This document shows positions 34,141 through 45,311 of a DNA stretch of 64,000 nt, one piece after another. Both the position numbers and the translations under genes were made by a program. The notes below the pieces were generated by a model, which saw nothing but the letters and a program-made list of their open reading frames with translations, searched no databases and had not been told where the DNA came from. The stretch's first letter is position 1, and each line of letters starts with the position of its first letter. The stretch comes from Glebionis coronaria (Eukaryota; Streptophyta; Magnoliopsida; Asterales; Asteraceae): the NCBI GenBank assembly GCA_025667525.1, contig CM046881.1, positions 26,299,580 through 26,363,579 on the forward strand, read 5' to 3'.

Positions 34141-37100
34141 AATACGTACACGTTTTAGGAAAACAACGTATAAATGCGGTAAGTATTAATCGACACAATT
34201 TAGGAAAACCGTGAAGACGAATAAATTCCAAGTTCGTTCTCGAAGGAGGTGTGTGTATTAATGTGCCAATATATAAAATAACAATGTTTGGATTAGTGAC
34301 GTTTTTGGTTTAAGAGAGAAAAATTAAAGACGAGCTAAGACTACGATTAAAACTACGACGTCGACGTAAAACGCGAACGTAAATACGTAAAACGCGACAA
34401 AATTAAAAATTAAACCTAAAAATTAATTAAAAGATTAAACTAAGTCTAAAATAATATAAATAAGAATAAAAATCCAACAAATGTATTTTAAAACCTTTTA
34501 TTAATTAAATATTCAATTTTAATGCTAATTAAAGCCCAAAAATTAAATATAATTAACAAAATGTCCAAAATATTATTTTATTGAACTAATAAGTTACTTA
34601 TATTATTTAAAGACTAAAAAGTATTTTTCCTAAATTTTTAAAACTATTTTTCTATTTTTAAATGACTAAAAACTATTTTTAAACTAAAATAATCATAAAA
34701 AAATGATAAAATAATTCCAAAATTAATTTGACAATTTTAAAAATCCTAAATTACCCTAATGAACAGTAGAAAATTGAAAAAGTTTGAAAAATGTAAAAAT
34801 TTGCACTAAAAGACAAAACAGTTTAATAATAAAACCCTGATTATACTAAATTAATTATAAAAAATGATTAAAAAGTGAACAGTAAAAAACTTTTAAACTA
34901 AAAATCTTAAAATACTTTTCTAAATATAAGAAAAATTATAAATCTGAAAAATATTACTTTTTTACACTAAATGACAAAAAACAGCCTAATTAAAAGTAAT
35001 TAAAAATGCAATTAAATGTAAAAAATAGGAAATGAACAATAATCAGAAAATAAATTATACTGAAAAATCAGAAATTAAAAAAGAAAAATAATGGAAAAAG
35101 TTTGAAGTGCTAATTCCTAAATTTCACCACAAAAGACAAAAAAGAAAGAACTGTGATAGTGACACTTGCCCACTTTTTGTCCAGTAGCAAAGCAGGGGGA
35201 ACTAATACACAAGCAGTGGGAACTTGGTTCCCACTGACAGTACAAAAATCAAAGTCTGCGGATGTTTTTGCTTGTAGATTGAGATTGAGTTTGTATTTCT
35301 TGGTAACAAAGGCACCCCCACACTCATGGAAGTGTGGGGAGTCAGTATAAGCTATAAAAAACACAAGCACAATGCAAATATATCACACAAAAGCACTCAT
35401 ATAGGTGACTGTGATGGTTATTAAGTTACTGATGAATAGTGACTAAACTATATGGCAATAAGACGAATTTTAAGGCTACCAAACTTACACAAAACCTAAC
35501 CAAATCACATAAAACAAATCACAAGCCCTAGGTAAACAGTTCAACTCACAATCTTGCAAGATTTCAAGTAAAAAGTTGCACTAAACCAGGCAGAAACAAG
35601 GTTTTACTGATTTTTATGATATGTTACCAATGTTGAGCATGCAAATCTGATTTTATCCTACAAAACCCAAATAAAGTTACTGATTTTAACTACTACTAAC
35701 AAATGGAGTCTATAGAGTCTGATTTTAAGCCAAGAGCTGTCACAAGATCCTAGTTAACACCAATATCCAAACACTCCCTTAATTTCAGTAACTAAAGATT
35801 AACAAAACAAGTGCATCCAAAACTTGATTAAACTGACCTAGAGCTATCTAAACATGCATACAACTACACAAGAAGCATAAACAAACAGAAACATTAACAT
35901 AAAAACAGGTAACACTAAAGATCATACAAGTTCATAAATAACCTAAAAAAACTCAAAATAGGGTTCAAGCCGGTTTCACCTTGGCTGAGGCCTTCTATTA
36001 GGAGCCTTTGTGGCTTATATGAGCTTATAATCAAGTAGAAGACCCCTGTTGGAGTTCAACAACAGAACTAGGGGTGTAATATGTCTTGGAAAAGGAACAA
36101 AATGGAGATGGAGGTCTTGGTTCCTTGCTTCCTGCACAACCACCACAAAAACAAGAAAGAAACAGACCAAAAGCACACCAATAAGCTCAGTGTTAGTGAA
36201 CTTATTGGTTAGCTTATTGGTATAAGCTGTTAACCAAAGAAAAACAAAAGATTTTGAGAAAATCTTTGGAAACTGATTTTGAAACCCCACCCTTTTGAAA
36301 CTATGAGAAAACTTAACACAAACTTATCATGCTCTTAAACCAACAATAAACATCCACTTTCACTACTGTTCATTCTTGGATTCAAGCTCATGAAAACCTT
36401 GTTTTGAAGAAAAAATTCATGAAACCTATTTTCAGAAAATTCTTAATGAAAACTTTGAAAACACTTAACAAGATTAAATAAGACTGGTTATACTAAGAAA
36501 CTGATAAATAAGGAACTCAGTTATTGCATAAAATCAAAATTTCATTTTCATTAATTTTTTAAAGTTAATACAAAAACTGGAACAACCAAAATGGGACACA
36601 ATCCGTCCCATTTTATACTACCCTAGTGATTCTTCTAGTAGGTTGAATAAAAAAATACAAAGGAAATCACAACTAAAACCCTAACAAGCTGATTCCCAAA
36701 ATTTCCCTTTGAAAAAGTCTTCAAGATTCGTCCATGTGATTGCCAGTTGGATTTTGACCAATCTTGGTCGTTAATCTGAACGTAGGGAGCAAGTTTTTGC
36801 ATCTTGGCCATTGATTTGCTGTCAGATTCCTTTCTTGCCATTTTTAGTGTAGCATGGGAACATGGGGGACCCTCTTGTGGTCACGGGTTGGCTGTGTTTG
36901 TGAGTGGGATTGGTTTAGTGTAAGGTGTATTAAGGATCTGGAAAGGGGTGGATTAAACCCCTTTGATTTAAAGAAATTTAGGAATTAGGGTTTAAGGATT
37001 AAGGAGGTGATGAGCAGTTGGGTTAAATTCGTTTTTGATGTTTGAATAAGTTTAAAAAGTATTTCCCCCACTAATCATTAAATAAATATGTTTAATAACA

Positions 37101-37728
37101 AAGGGTTCAAAAGAGGTTATGACTGGGTAGTATAAGGTTATGGACTGGTTCGTTTCATGAAAGTGGACTGGTGGGGGTGACGTGTCAAAAGGGGAGTGGT
37201 GGTTTTAAGAATGTTGTCTGGCCACAAATACCCCTCCATGTTCCTTCTTCTTTTCATTTCCTTCTTTAAACAGCCAAATATGGTTTTCCCTTTATAACAA
37301 GTTTCATGTACTTGTCAAATATGGCACATGGCATTTCCAAACTTTTAACAAGGACCATTTATGCAATTTTGACCATTTCCAAGGGCTTTCCTTGTACGTT
37401 CTTGATATTTTAGGGACCCATTTGTAATTTTAAGGTTTTACAAGGGTATAAAATGACAAGTCTTAAAAAGATGAGGGACCAATCTTGACAATCTTCAATT
37501 CTTCAAGGGTATTTTTGGAAATTCTAAACTTGGGCCCGGTTTCTTGTGCGGCTTCGTTTCCCGTGTTCGTTTTTGCTTCATTCTTGTGATCTTTTGTTGA
37601 TTTCACGATATCCGTACCTAAAATACACAATGAACAAACACAAGCATATATTTGGGTATTTTGATGATATTTTAAGCGTTTTAAGCCCGATTTGGACGAT
37701 GAGACTATGTATAAATACAGTCTCATCA
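34141..37728 (-). repeat. 3' LTR of element I (3,588 bp)
   Basis: It runs TGATGTAGGAAATACG to CTCATCA. The AT-rich R/U5 part aligns well with the Gypsy-2 LTR (compare 34400-34620 with 51360-51580). A TATA-like box (TAGTATAAAATGG on the minus strand) is near 36608-36620. The inverted repeat CAGTGGGAAC / GTTCCCACTG (35214-35236), the covarying hairpin (35316-35339) and the terminal hairpin (37698-37727) are all present. Confidence 0.9.
35316..35339 (-). other. Covarying LTR hairpin, element I
   Basis: CCCCACACT (35316-35324) pairs perfectly with AGTGTGGGG (35331-35339) around loop CATGGA. The flanks GGCAC and AGTCA match the copies in G and Gypsy-2. Confidence 0.9.
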
Positions 37729-39070
37729 CTCCCCCATACTAAACCATTGCCGTGTCCCCACGCAATGCTAGAATTAAGTATCATAGCACTTCCAAAATTC
37801 ATTTTATGATGACATTTATTGAAGACATAATCTTAAAAAAACTACTACACGTGTTTTAGACATAATGTATTGTTTTCATCACGAGAATGTGACTTTTGGG
37901 ATCATAGAACAAGAACACGTGAATGCTTCGTTAGAAATAATTTCGTCGTCCTCGATTTTCACCCAATTTCATGCTAAGCGTGTAACGAGATTATTGTTAT
38001 TATAAGTTAGCAACACGAACACATCTCATGAGTGTTAATTACACACCTAAACTCCCTTATTCCTACTTGGTATCTCTTATATTCTATTTTGTCTTAATGA
38101 TCACGTGGATACATTATCGAATTATGCGTGAATAGAGATTAAGTCTAAAAATAGAAACTTAATGGTGTAACCAAAATCATTAAATTAATAATTCACCCCA
38201 ATAGACAACGATGTCAAAAAATTAAGTCAACAAGAAGGATCGATAAACACGGTTTTATAACGGTTTTGAACATGAGACTTATTACCAAGACTTTTATACG
38301 CCCCCTAACGGAAGGGCCTTATTATCTTTGGTTTACCTCCATCTTTTATTCAACTTCGCCATGAAGCTTTTATTATGACTTCGGTCTTGCCTTGCCTTTT
38401 ATTATCCGCCTCATCGGTGGTTTTATTAGCCAAAGACGTATATCCTCACGCTAAAGCGAATTTTGGATCTTTAAAGCTTCGAAGATTAAGGCTTGATTCA
38501 CTTTCAATTTGGGCATAGATTTTTCGGCCTTGTGAGCTTCAAATTTTTGCTTAATTTAGGTGAGCACTTGAAATCTTATTATTAGGTGAAGCTTTCGATT
38601 ATTCGGGTGCCAATACTTCAAAACCATGACGCTGGCGATACCTTAATGTTTTCCCAATTTAATTACATGGAAGCTACCAAAACAAATTAGAAACCCAACA
38701 ATAGTGACTAAACCGCCAAATCAATATTTATTAACAATTTATTATGCAAAAGTGTTGGGAGAAGAAGCTAATAATTACTACACATAAGATCGTGACGATT
38801 ACGAGACTTATAAATAACTCTATCATTTCTCGTCCTCATTTAAGAGACTTAGCCTAAAAAGTTAAGGAATCGAAGCTAAGTGCTCAACACGCACGGTCGA
38901 GTCAAAAATTGCTCTCGTTCTCACCATCGGAAAACCTACATTCGTGTCTTAAACACTTATGAAAAATAAGAAAAATTTTAAAATTTGGCCATTTTTAGCC
39001 TTATTTTGAAACAAAACGATAACAAAAAGATAAATATTGGATTGCGTGGTGACGTAAGCAAGGTGAAGTA
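37729..39070 (-). other. Element I 3' UTR
   Basis: It opens with a PPT (TAGTATGGGGGAG on the minus strand, 37729-37741) and parallels the 3' UTRs of G and Gypsy-2. It ends at the deletion junction 39070/39071, just before the place where the supernumerary PPT would be. No coding capacity is visible. Confidence 0.82.
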
Positions 39071-39638
39071 AAGTGGACTGGTGGGGGTGACGTGTCAAAA
39101 GGGGAGTCGTGGTTTTAAGAATGCTGTCTGGCCACAAATACCCCTCCATGTTCCTTCTTCTTTTCATTTCCTTCTTTAATCAGCCAAATATGGTTTTCCC
39201 TAGATAACAAGTTTCATGTACTTGTCAAATATGGCACATGGCATTTCCAAACTTTTAACAAGGACCATTTATGCAATTTTGACCATTTCCAAGGGCTTTT
39301 CTTGTACATTCTTGATATTTTAGGGACCCATTTGTAACTTTAAGGTTTTACAAGGGTATAAAATGACAAGTCTTCAAAAGATGAGGGACCAATCTTGACA
39401 ATCTTCAATTCTTCAAGGGTATTTTTGGAAATTCCAAACTTGGGCCCGGTTTCTTGTGCGGCTTCGTTTCCCGTGTTCGTTTTTGCTTCATTCTTGTGAT
39501 CTTTTGTTGATTTCACGATATTCATACCTAAAATACACAATGAACAAACACAAGCATATATTTGGGTATTTTGATGATATTTTAAGTGTTTTAAGCCCGA
39601 TTTGGACGATGAGACTATGTATAAATACAGTCTCATCA
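39071..39638 (-). repeat. Partial 5' LTR of element I (568 bp of U3)
   Basis: It aligns without gaps to 37161-37728. By eye I count about 13 differences in 568 bp, roughly 2.3%. It ends with the terminal hairpin (39608-39637) and CATCA. Confidence 0.88.
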
Positions 39639-40846
39639 CTTTTCAAATCGTACGACCTTACTTATTGCAATTATTATTTATTCTTAATGCATTGATCTTA
39701 TGGGAAGAAAAAGCCACAATTAAAAACATATGAGTTTTTGAAAGAACATTTTCATGTTCTACGTTTAGCATGATCACTTGTCTAACTCTATCACTTCTTG
39801 TTCTTCACTATATAAAGACCTCTAATTAAAGAGACTCGTGAATACTTAGCCATGCAAGTCAAAATTAAGCCAAATTTGGATTAGATTTCATTAAGACTAT
39901 ATCAAATCAAAGTTTTGGGTTTTCAAGCCACCTATAGGATCTTGCACTTTCTTGGACTTTTTCAAGTTTAGAGAATGCATTTTATAGTTCCCTTGATAAG
40001 TGACTTTCTAGGATCAATTATAGGAACTTGCGAAAAGTTCTTGTTCTTAACCCGTATGAGCTAAGACTTTCGCGTTTTAAAGTTCCCTATATAAAAGTCT
40101 AGCAAAACTTGAATTGAGCGGGTTAAGGAATGTAAATGGCTCCAAATGCCTATTCAAGTCAAAAATTAGCTCTTATTCTATCCATCGGAAAATATACATT
40201 CGTGTCATAAAAACACTTATGACAACTAGGAAATTTTTTAAAATTTGGCCATTTTTAGCCTTATTAGCAACAAAACAAAACATTGAAAATTTGGATAGGG
40301 TGAGGGCGTAGCAAAGCAAGTACCTATTCACCCCCTACTAAAAGTAAACATTGTCCTCAATGTTTCAAGTCAAAAGGTGGAGCACCCCCATACTAGAGAC
40401 GAACAATCGAATGCTTAGGATCTAGCATGGAAAGGGTGATCAACAATATATCTAAATCCCTTTATTAAGTATGCTAAAAGATAATTGTTAGAACAATAAA
40501 GGATATGTCAATGGATTCGTGAAAAACTTCTTCAAGTAAACGATGGAGGCTCACGTAAACGAACACGAGAGTCTTCAATCGTAGATGATGATGATCTAGA
40601 TAACACAATCACAAACAACCACAAGACAACGAGTTGGAAGGGTACAAGTCCCCTTATTAGTGAATAGTAAGCATAAAAGGATAAGCATGGGATCTCCCCC
40701 ACGAGGCACCTTGTTTTTTATTACCGAGTCATGAGCTCGACTCGATCCCCTCAACATGTGAACATTTAGGGAAAATCATGGTATGGTCAATTTTTTTGAT
40801 GGGGCATACATGATAAACAAGGTCCAAAAATAACCGGTATTAAGGA
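39639..40846 (-). other. Element G 3' UTR, pol-proximal part
   Basis: It resumes G with TCAAATCGTACGACCTTAC, matching Gypsy-1 near 22420. Two PPT-like tracts (40329-40341, 40383-40394) flank the hairpin AAACATT / AATGTTT (40346-40365). The inverted repeat CGAGTC / GACTCG is at 40725-40744. No coding capacity is visible. Confidence 0.8.
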
Positions 40847-41386
40847 CTAAGTCCTTCGATGGTGCAAAATACCGGGATCGAAGATGGCGTCTTCGTTTTC
40901 ATTGGATAAACAAATCAACACCACTTCATCATGTGTCAACACAAACCCAAAGGGTTTAAAGAAAATAGATGAGAAGAAATAGAAGGGTGGGACAATTGGT
41001 AAGACAAACTTTTGAGCTACTAGAGGTAGACTCGCACCAAGCAAATAGATATAGTTTCCATTTATTGCATCAGTGGAAGACCGAGATTTCCCTTTACATG
41101 AAATTCTGGGATCGAATATCTCGTCCTCGGTGGACAAGGATGAGGAAACATAAGGGGCTTCCCCCATAATAAAACCACACAAAGCATCGTCAAAAGGAGT
41201 AGACGAGCTTGTAGCACTCAAAACACGTGGTGATGACGGACTTAGATTTGTAGTAAAATCTTTTAAATCACATTTAAAATCTTTTCCTTTTTTACCTTTT
41301 AAACTCTCCTTATGAAAACCCTTTTTGATTATGTCAAAAATATTTGGTGTTTCTAAGACGATGTTAGTCACACTAAAAATTCTCAC
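40847..41386 (-). pseudogene. Element G unrecognised ORF, C-terminal part
   Basis: About 179 residues between protease linker and 3' UTR, where RT, RNase H and integrase stand in Gypsy-2. I do not recognise it. It has a Lys-rich part (KGKKGKDFK), a Ser-rich part, a hydrophobic stretch (LPIVPPFYFFSSIFF) and two similar acidic phrases (DEIFDPRI and DAIFDPGIL). The hydrophobic stretch could be a membrane segment. It overlaps the upstream ORF out of frame at 41383-41386, so a frame change near there probably joins them. Confidence 0.55.
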
Positions 41387-41745
41387 ATTTGAAAACCGTT
41401 TTGGTTTTGGTGGTGGTATGTTGTATCAAAACGTTTATCGACAAAGAAAACCTCCCCATCTGGGTCTACATATTCGTCATCTGAAAGATCTTCCGTAGAA
41501 ACCGACAACTTATCAACACTTTTCAAGAATGAATGTTCGAGTTGAGGCGAAGGATTTTTCGATTCAAGTATTGACGGTTTCTTCTTTGTAGGCTTTACAC
41601 TCATAACCTCCACCGACGAAGGAAATGGTAAATCGTTTTTGACGACATTTCCTAAAACTCTTGGTGAAAAGTCTTTGCAAACGACATTGGTTGAATCACC
41701 ATGGTTTAAAGTTGCAATAGAATAGACATGAGAAAGATTGGAGTT
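41383..41745 (-). pseudogene. Element G linker after protease and start of the unrecognised ORF
   Basis: It continues the protease frame after TAA at 41746-41748. The first part resembles the Gypsy-2 linker (NLSHVYSIAT, VVCKDFS, EVMSVKP). It then turns into acidic sequence (STEDLSDDEYVDPDGEVFF) with no match to RT, and ends at TGA 41383-41385. Confidence 0.6.
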
Positions 41746-41991
41746 TTATGTTGCATTAATGACAAGTTCTTCCTCATTGAAACGCAGGGTGATTTTTCGA
41801 GCATGAACATCGATAAGTGCTCTTGATGTATCCAAAAATGAACGACCCAAAATGAGAGGAACTTTTCGATCGATAGGAATGTCTACAACGATAAAGTCAA
41901 CGGGATAGTAAAACTTTCCGACTTTAACGAAAATGTCCTCGGCTACTCCACATGCTAAAATCATAGAATGATCGGCCATCTCGAAAGACAT
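41746..41991 (-). pseudogene. pro: Element G protease, C-terminal part
   Basis: About 81 residues: MADHSMILACGVAEDIF, YYPVDFIVVDIP, KVPLILGRSFLDT, matching the retropepsin of Gypsy-2. It ends at TAA 41746-41748. The catalytic Asp lies upstream, beyond further frame changes, so the protease is dead. Confidence 0.82.
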
Positions 41992-42043
41992 GTTCGAAGA
42001 GTAAGAGCCGGAAGCAAAAGCGATTTGAAAATCTCGAGAGGCA

Positions 42044-42718
42044 TTAAATTAATACTAGCACCAAGATCGGCAAGGCGTAGCATTCCTCCATATCTTGAAT
42101 TGCACACGGAATCAAAAATTTACCGGGATCACCGACTTTTTGTGGTATGCGGCTAAGAAAAACCGATGAACAACTAGACGATTGTTGTAACTTCTCTTTG
42201 TTGTTTAGCATACTTTTGAAGTTTGCGGTGAATCGAGGCATCATGATAAGAGCGTCGGCAAAACTTATGTTAAAATGTATGTCATGAAACATTTTCATAA
42301 AAAGATCAAATTGATAATTATTCCGCTCTTGTGCTTTTTCCTTGTTACGTCTCGAATGGTAAGGTAAGGGTAGTGCGGGTTGGACATTAGGAAACAGCCT
42401 TGGAATCTCGGGTTCCACAATTGGTATTGGTTCAACCGTAGGTGTGGCTTGAGCGGTACTTTGTGGGATTGTAATATGCTCCTTTTCGACCATCACCTCG
42501 GGTTCTTTCTCGATTTCCTTCTCCGTAGTACTTGGATGAGAGATTGGTTCCTTGAAAATTTTACCACTTCGAGTAGTAATAACCTTCATTTCTCCCCTCG
42601 GGTTGTTAATGGTATCACTAGGAAGACCACCCGAGGAAGAGGGTTTACACATGATTGCTTCAAAAATTTTAGCCATTCGGTCCTCAAATTTAGATTGCCT
42701 AGCATCCGCTTTTAACAA
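42044..42718 (-). pseudogene. gag-pro: Element G gag C-terminal part up to the protease active site
   Basis: It contains ITTRSGK, a Pro-rich region and KVGDPGKFLIPCAIQDMEECYAL, then loses frame exactly at the retropepsin DLGAS site. Gypsy-2 reads GATCGGCCAAGG where G reads GATCGGCAAGG (near 42066-42075), so a one-base deletion removes the catalytic motif from the frame. Confidence 0.82.
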
Positions 42719-43390
42719 TTCTTGCTTAATCTCATGTTGTCCTTATTCCACCTTTTGTTGATTTTGTTGAAGACGTTGAACATTTCCTTCCATTTTATTT
42801 GCATGAGTTTTAAGTTCATTAGCAAGTTCGTTTTTCAACTCGGATCTTAAGCTAATCATCTCACGTTGCATGTTATCAAATTTAGCATCATTTGCTTTAG
42901 CATAATCCAAAAATTATCCTTGAAGATTTTTAGTGTGAGCATTTTGAAAACCTTGTGTATTGTTTTGAAAATCACGGTTTTGTTTTTGATTAGTGACTTC
43001 TCCATTCCCACTTTGATAATTCCCTTTGTTGTAGTTACGTGAATTGCCTTGGTAATTACCACCTTGGTTGTTGTTTCGATATTTATTAGCATTTTGATTA
43101 GGTGGAGCTTGATTTGGGCGGGAACCTTGGCCGTTTTGGTTGTAAGTTCCCGTTGCTACATAAGCACTCGAAGTGTTACCATCCGCGGTAATGCAATCGG
43201 AAAGATCATGTGCTCCACCACAAGAAAAACAACTCTTAGCAACCGCTTTAACCGAAGCGGAATTTGAAGCTTCTTGAGTTTTCCAATGAGACATAAGATT
43301 AGCAAATCTATCGAAAAACCGATTTTCCTCATTAGCTTCATCATGTAAGGCATTAATGCTACGAGACGATGACGACGATGACGAACCCAA
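42719..43390 (-). pseudogene. gag: Element G gag middle part with zinc knuckle
   Basis: From 43390 down it encodes a Ser run, then CFSCGGAHDLSDC, a zinc knuckle-like motif as in Gypsy-2 (CMYCGGAHDYSEC), and an Asn/Gln/Gly-rich tail. A stop at 42914-42916 and another near 42745 interrupt it before the next ORF. Confidence 0.8.
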
Positions 43391-43775
43391 ATTGGCAACA
43401 TTCGGTGTGTTACGAGGGCTATAAACCTTAGATCTATTCTCGATAATTTTAAAGCCTCATCGGTCGTTTTGCACAAAAAATTACCACCCGCGACGGCATT
43501 CAAATAATCTCGTTCATGATCATCAAGCCCATTATAAAAAGTATCAATTTGATGTAATTCCGAAAAATCATGGTGTCGACATTCATGTAACATTTCTTTA
43601 AAGCGTTCCCATGCCATTGAAAAACTTTCATTATTTCTTTGAACAAATCTTGAAATCTCATTTTTCAAATGTGTTGTTTTAGATGGTGGAAAAAATTTGT
43701 TCACAAACTGAGAAACGAGATCACCCCATGGCAAAATCGAATTTGGCGGTTCTTTCTAAAGCCAAATTTTAGCGG
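43156..43775 (-). pseudogene. gag: Element G gag core, truncated at 43775
   Basis: Encoded gag phrases include FFPPSKTTHLKNEI, ERFKEMLHEC and TFYNGLDDHERDYLNAVAGG. Weaker gag similarity extends up to ~43775 (AKIWL, then a stop, then KEPPNSI). There the sequence switches to Gypsy-2 3' UTR. Below ~43440 the frame changes to that of 42914-43390. Confidence 0.82.
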
Positions 43776-44648
43776 GTCCAAATTTATTAAGACTAGAAAC
43801 CCAACAATCCTAACTAAACCGCTAAGTCAATATTTATTAAGCAAAAAATATTTACAAGCGAAGGGAGAATAAGCAAACAACGAGAACACATGAGTTTTTG
43901 AAAGAATACGAGTACTCTACGTTTAGCTTGTAACTTATAATTAACTCTATCATTTCTCGTCCTCATTTAAGAGACTTAGCCTAATGTGTAGTTAAGGTAT
44001 CAAAGCTAAGTGCTCAACACGCACGGTCGAGTCAAAAATTACTCTTATTCTCGCCATCGGAAAATCTACATTCGTGTCTTCAAACACTAATAAAACATGA
44101 GAAAAATTTTAAAATTTGGCCATTTTTAGCCTTATTTTGCAACAAAAATGATAAACAAAAAGATAAACTTTTGAAAGCGTGAAGGTTTGGCAAGGCAAGT
44201 ATCTGTTCACCCCCCCCCCCCATACTAAAGTTAAACAATTTCCTCAATGTTTCGAGTCTAGGGGTGCAACACCCCCATACTAGAGACGTAGTCGAATGCC
44301 TAATCTAGCATGGAAAGGGTGTAACCAATAAATTAATAGCCGTTTATGAAGTGTGCTAATAACCTAAGGTTAGAACATCAAGAGGATATATCATGGATTG
44401 AGAAAGTTTTCAAAGCAAACGATCAAGTGCTCCCATAAAACAAACACGAGAGGCTCCAATCGTGAAGATCATGATCTAAAAACCACAATTCACAAACAAT
44501 CACGGAACAAAGGTTGGAAGGGCACAAATCCCCACATGTAAGCTACATTAGAAAGTGATAATATGTACATAGGATAAGCATGGGACTCCCCCACGAGGCA
44601 CCTCGTTTTTGATTACCGAGTCATGAGCTCGACTCGATCCCCTCAATA
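43776..44648 (-). other. Gypsy-2 3' UTR (partial)
   Basis: It parallels 38690-39060 of element I. A run of 12 C at 44210-44221 (G on the element strand) forms a PPT-like tract; a second is at 44271-44282. A weakened hairpin AAACAAT / AATGTTT lies between them (44232-44251). The inverted repeat CGAGTC / GACTCG is at 44617-44636, just after pol. Confidence 0.82.
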
Positions 44649-45230
44649 CTAATTATCATTGGGGAAGGTGACTTGGTCGAGGTAGTTCAAGGATGGAACT
44701 TCCCCGCCAAAGTAGTGCTTCAACCTATGTCCATTCACCTTGAAGTTAGGACCATCATCTTGAGCTAGCTCGATGGTCCCATATGGAAACACTTGAGTAA
44801 CGGTGAATGGACCGGACCAACGGGATTTCAATTTACTGGAAAAGATTTTTAATCTCGAATTAAAAAGCAAAACTTGATCCCCAATGTTAAAAACCCGGTT
44901 TTTAATTTTAGAATCATGCAACTTTTTAGTTTTCTCTTTATAAATCAATGAATTTTCATAAGCAATATCCCTCAATTCATCTAATTCATTCAATTGCATT
45001 TTCCGGTGTTTTCCTACGGTCTCCATATCATCATTACAATGCTTTAGGGCCCAATAAGCCTTGTGTTCTAACTCGATAGGCAAATGACAATTCTTTCCAT
45101 ACACAAGCTTATAGGGAGTGCACCCAATGGGCGTCTTATGAGCGGTCCTAAAGGCCCATAAAGCATCGTCCAACTTATCCGACCAAGTTTGTCGGTTTTC
45201 CCCAACGGATCTCTCCAAGATCCTCTTCAA
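44649..45230 (-). pseudogene. pol: Gypsy-2 integrase C-terminal half
   Basis: It continues the integrase in the same frame after TGA at 45312-45314; the region between includes the catalytic Glu at 45246-45248 (GQVEVSNRA). It then has [10 protein letters not shown], a Lys-rich helix and the GPF/GPY-type module [19 protein letters not shown]...RWSGPF, and ends at the natural-looking stop at 44649. No chromodomain is present. Confidence 0.87.
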
Positions 45231-45311
45231 CGCTCGATTTGAAACCTCGACTTGCCCACTCGTTTGTGGGTGATAAGCCGTAGAAAGCCGATGTGTAACC
45301 CCATATTTCCT

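Larger units (their letters stand above)
34141..39638 (-). mobile_element. Element I: internally deleted Athila-like element inserted in G
   Basis: It has a complete 3' LTR (34141-37728), 1.34 kb of 3' UTR and then only the first 568 bp of the other LTR. CTTT occurs on both sides (34137-34140 and 39639-39642), a 4-base or imperfect 5-base target duplication. The flanks rejoin as a continuous G 3' UTR when compared with Gypsy-1 near 22410. All coding DNA, the PBS and most of the 5' LTR are deleted. Confidence 0.85.
29329..43775 (-). mobile_element. Element G: non-autonomous gag-protease Athila-like element, split by element I and truncated at its 5' end
   Basis: Segments 29329-34140 and 39639-43775 belong together: 3' LTR (29329-33075), PPT, 3' UTR, an unrecognised ORF, protease and gag. 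No RT, RNase H or integrase is present between protease and 3' UTR. Gag is cut at 43775 where Gypsy-2's 3' UTR begins, so its gag N-terminus, PBS and 5' LTR are missing. The 34141-39638 interval is a separate later insertion. Confidence 0.8.

Noticed and set aside
44210..44221. Run of 12 C as a sequencing artefact
   Set aside because: It sits exactly where G has a shorter C-rich tract, so it is probably a real PPT-like tract whose length may still be uncertain.
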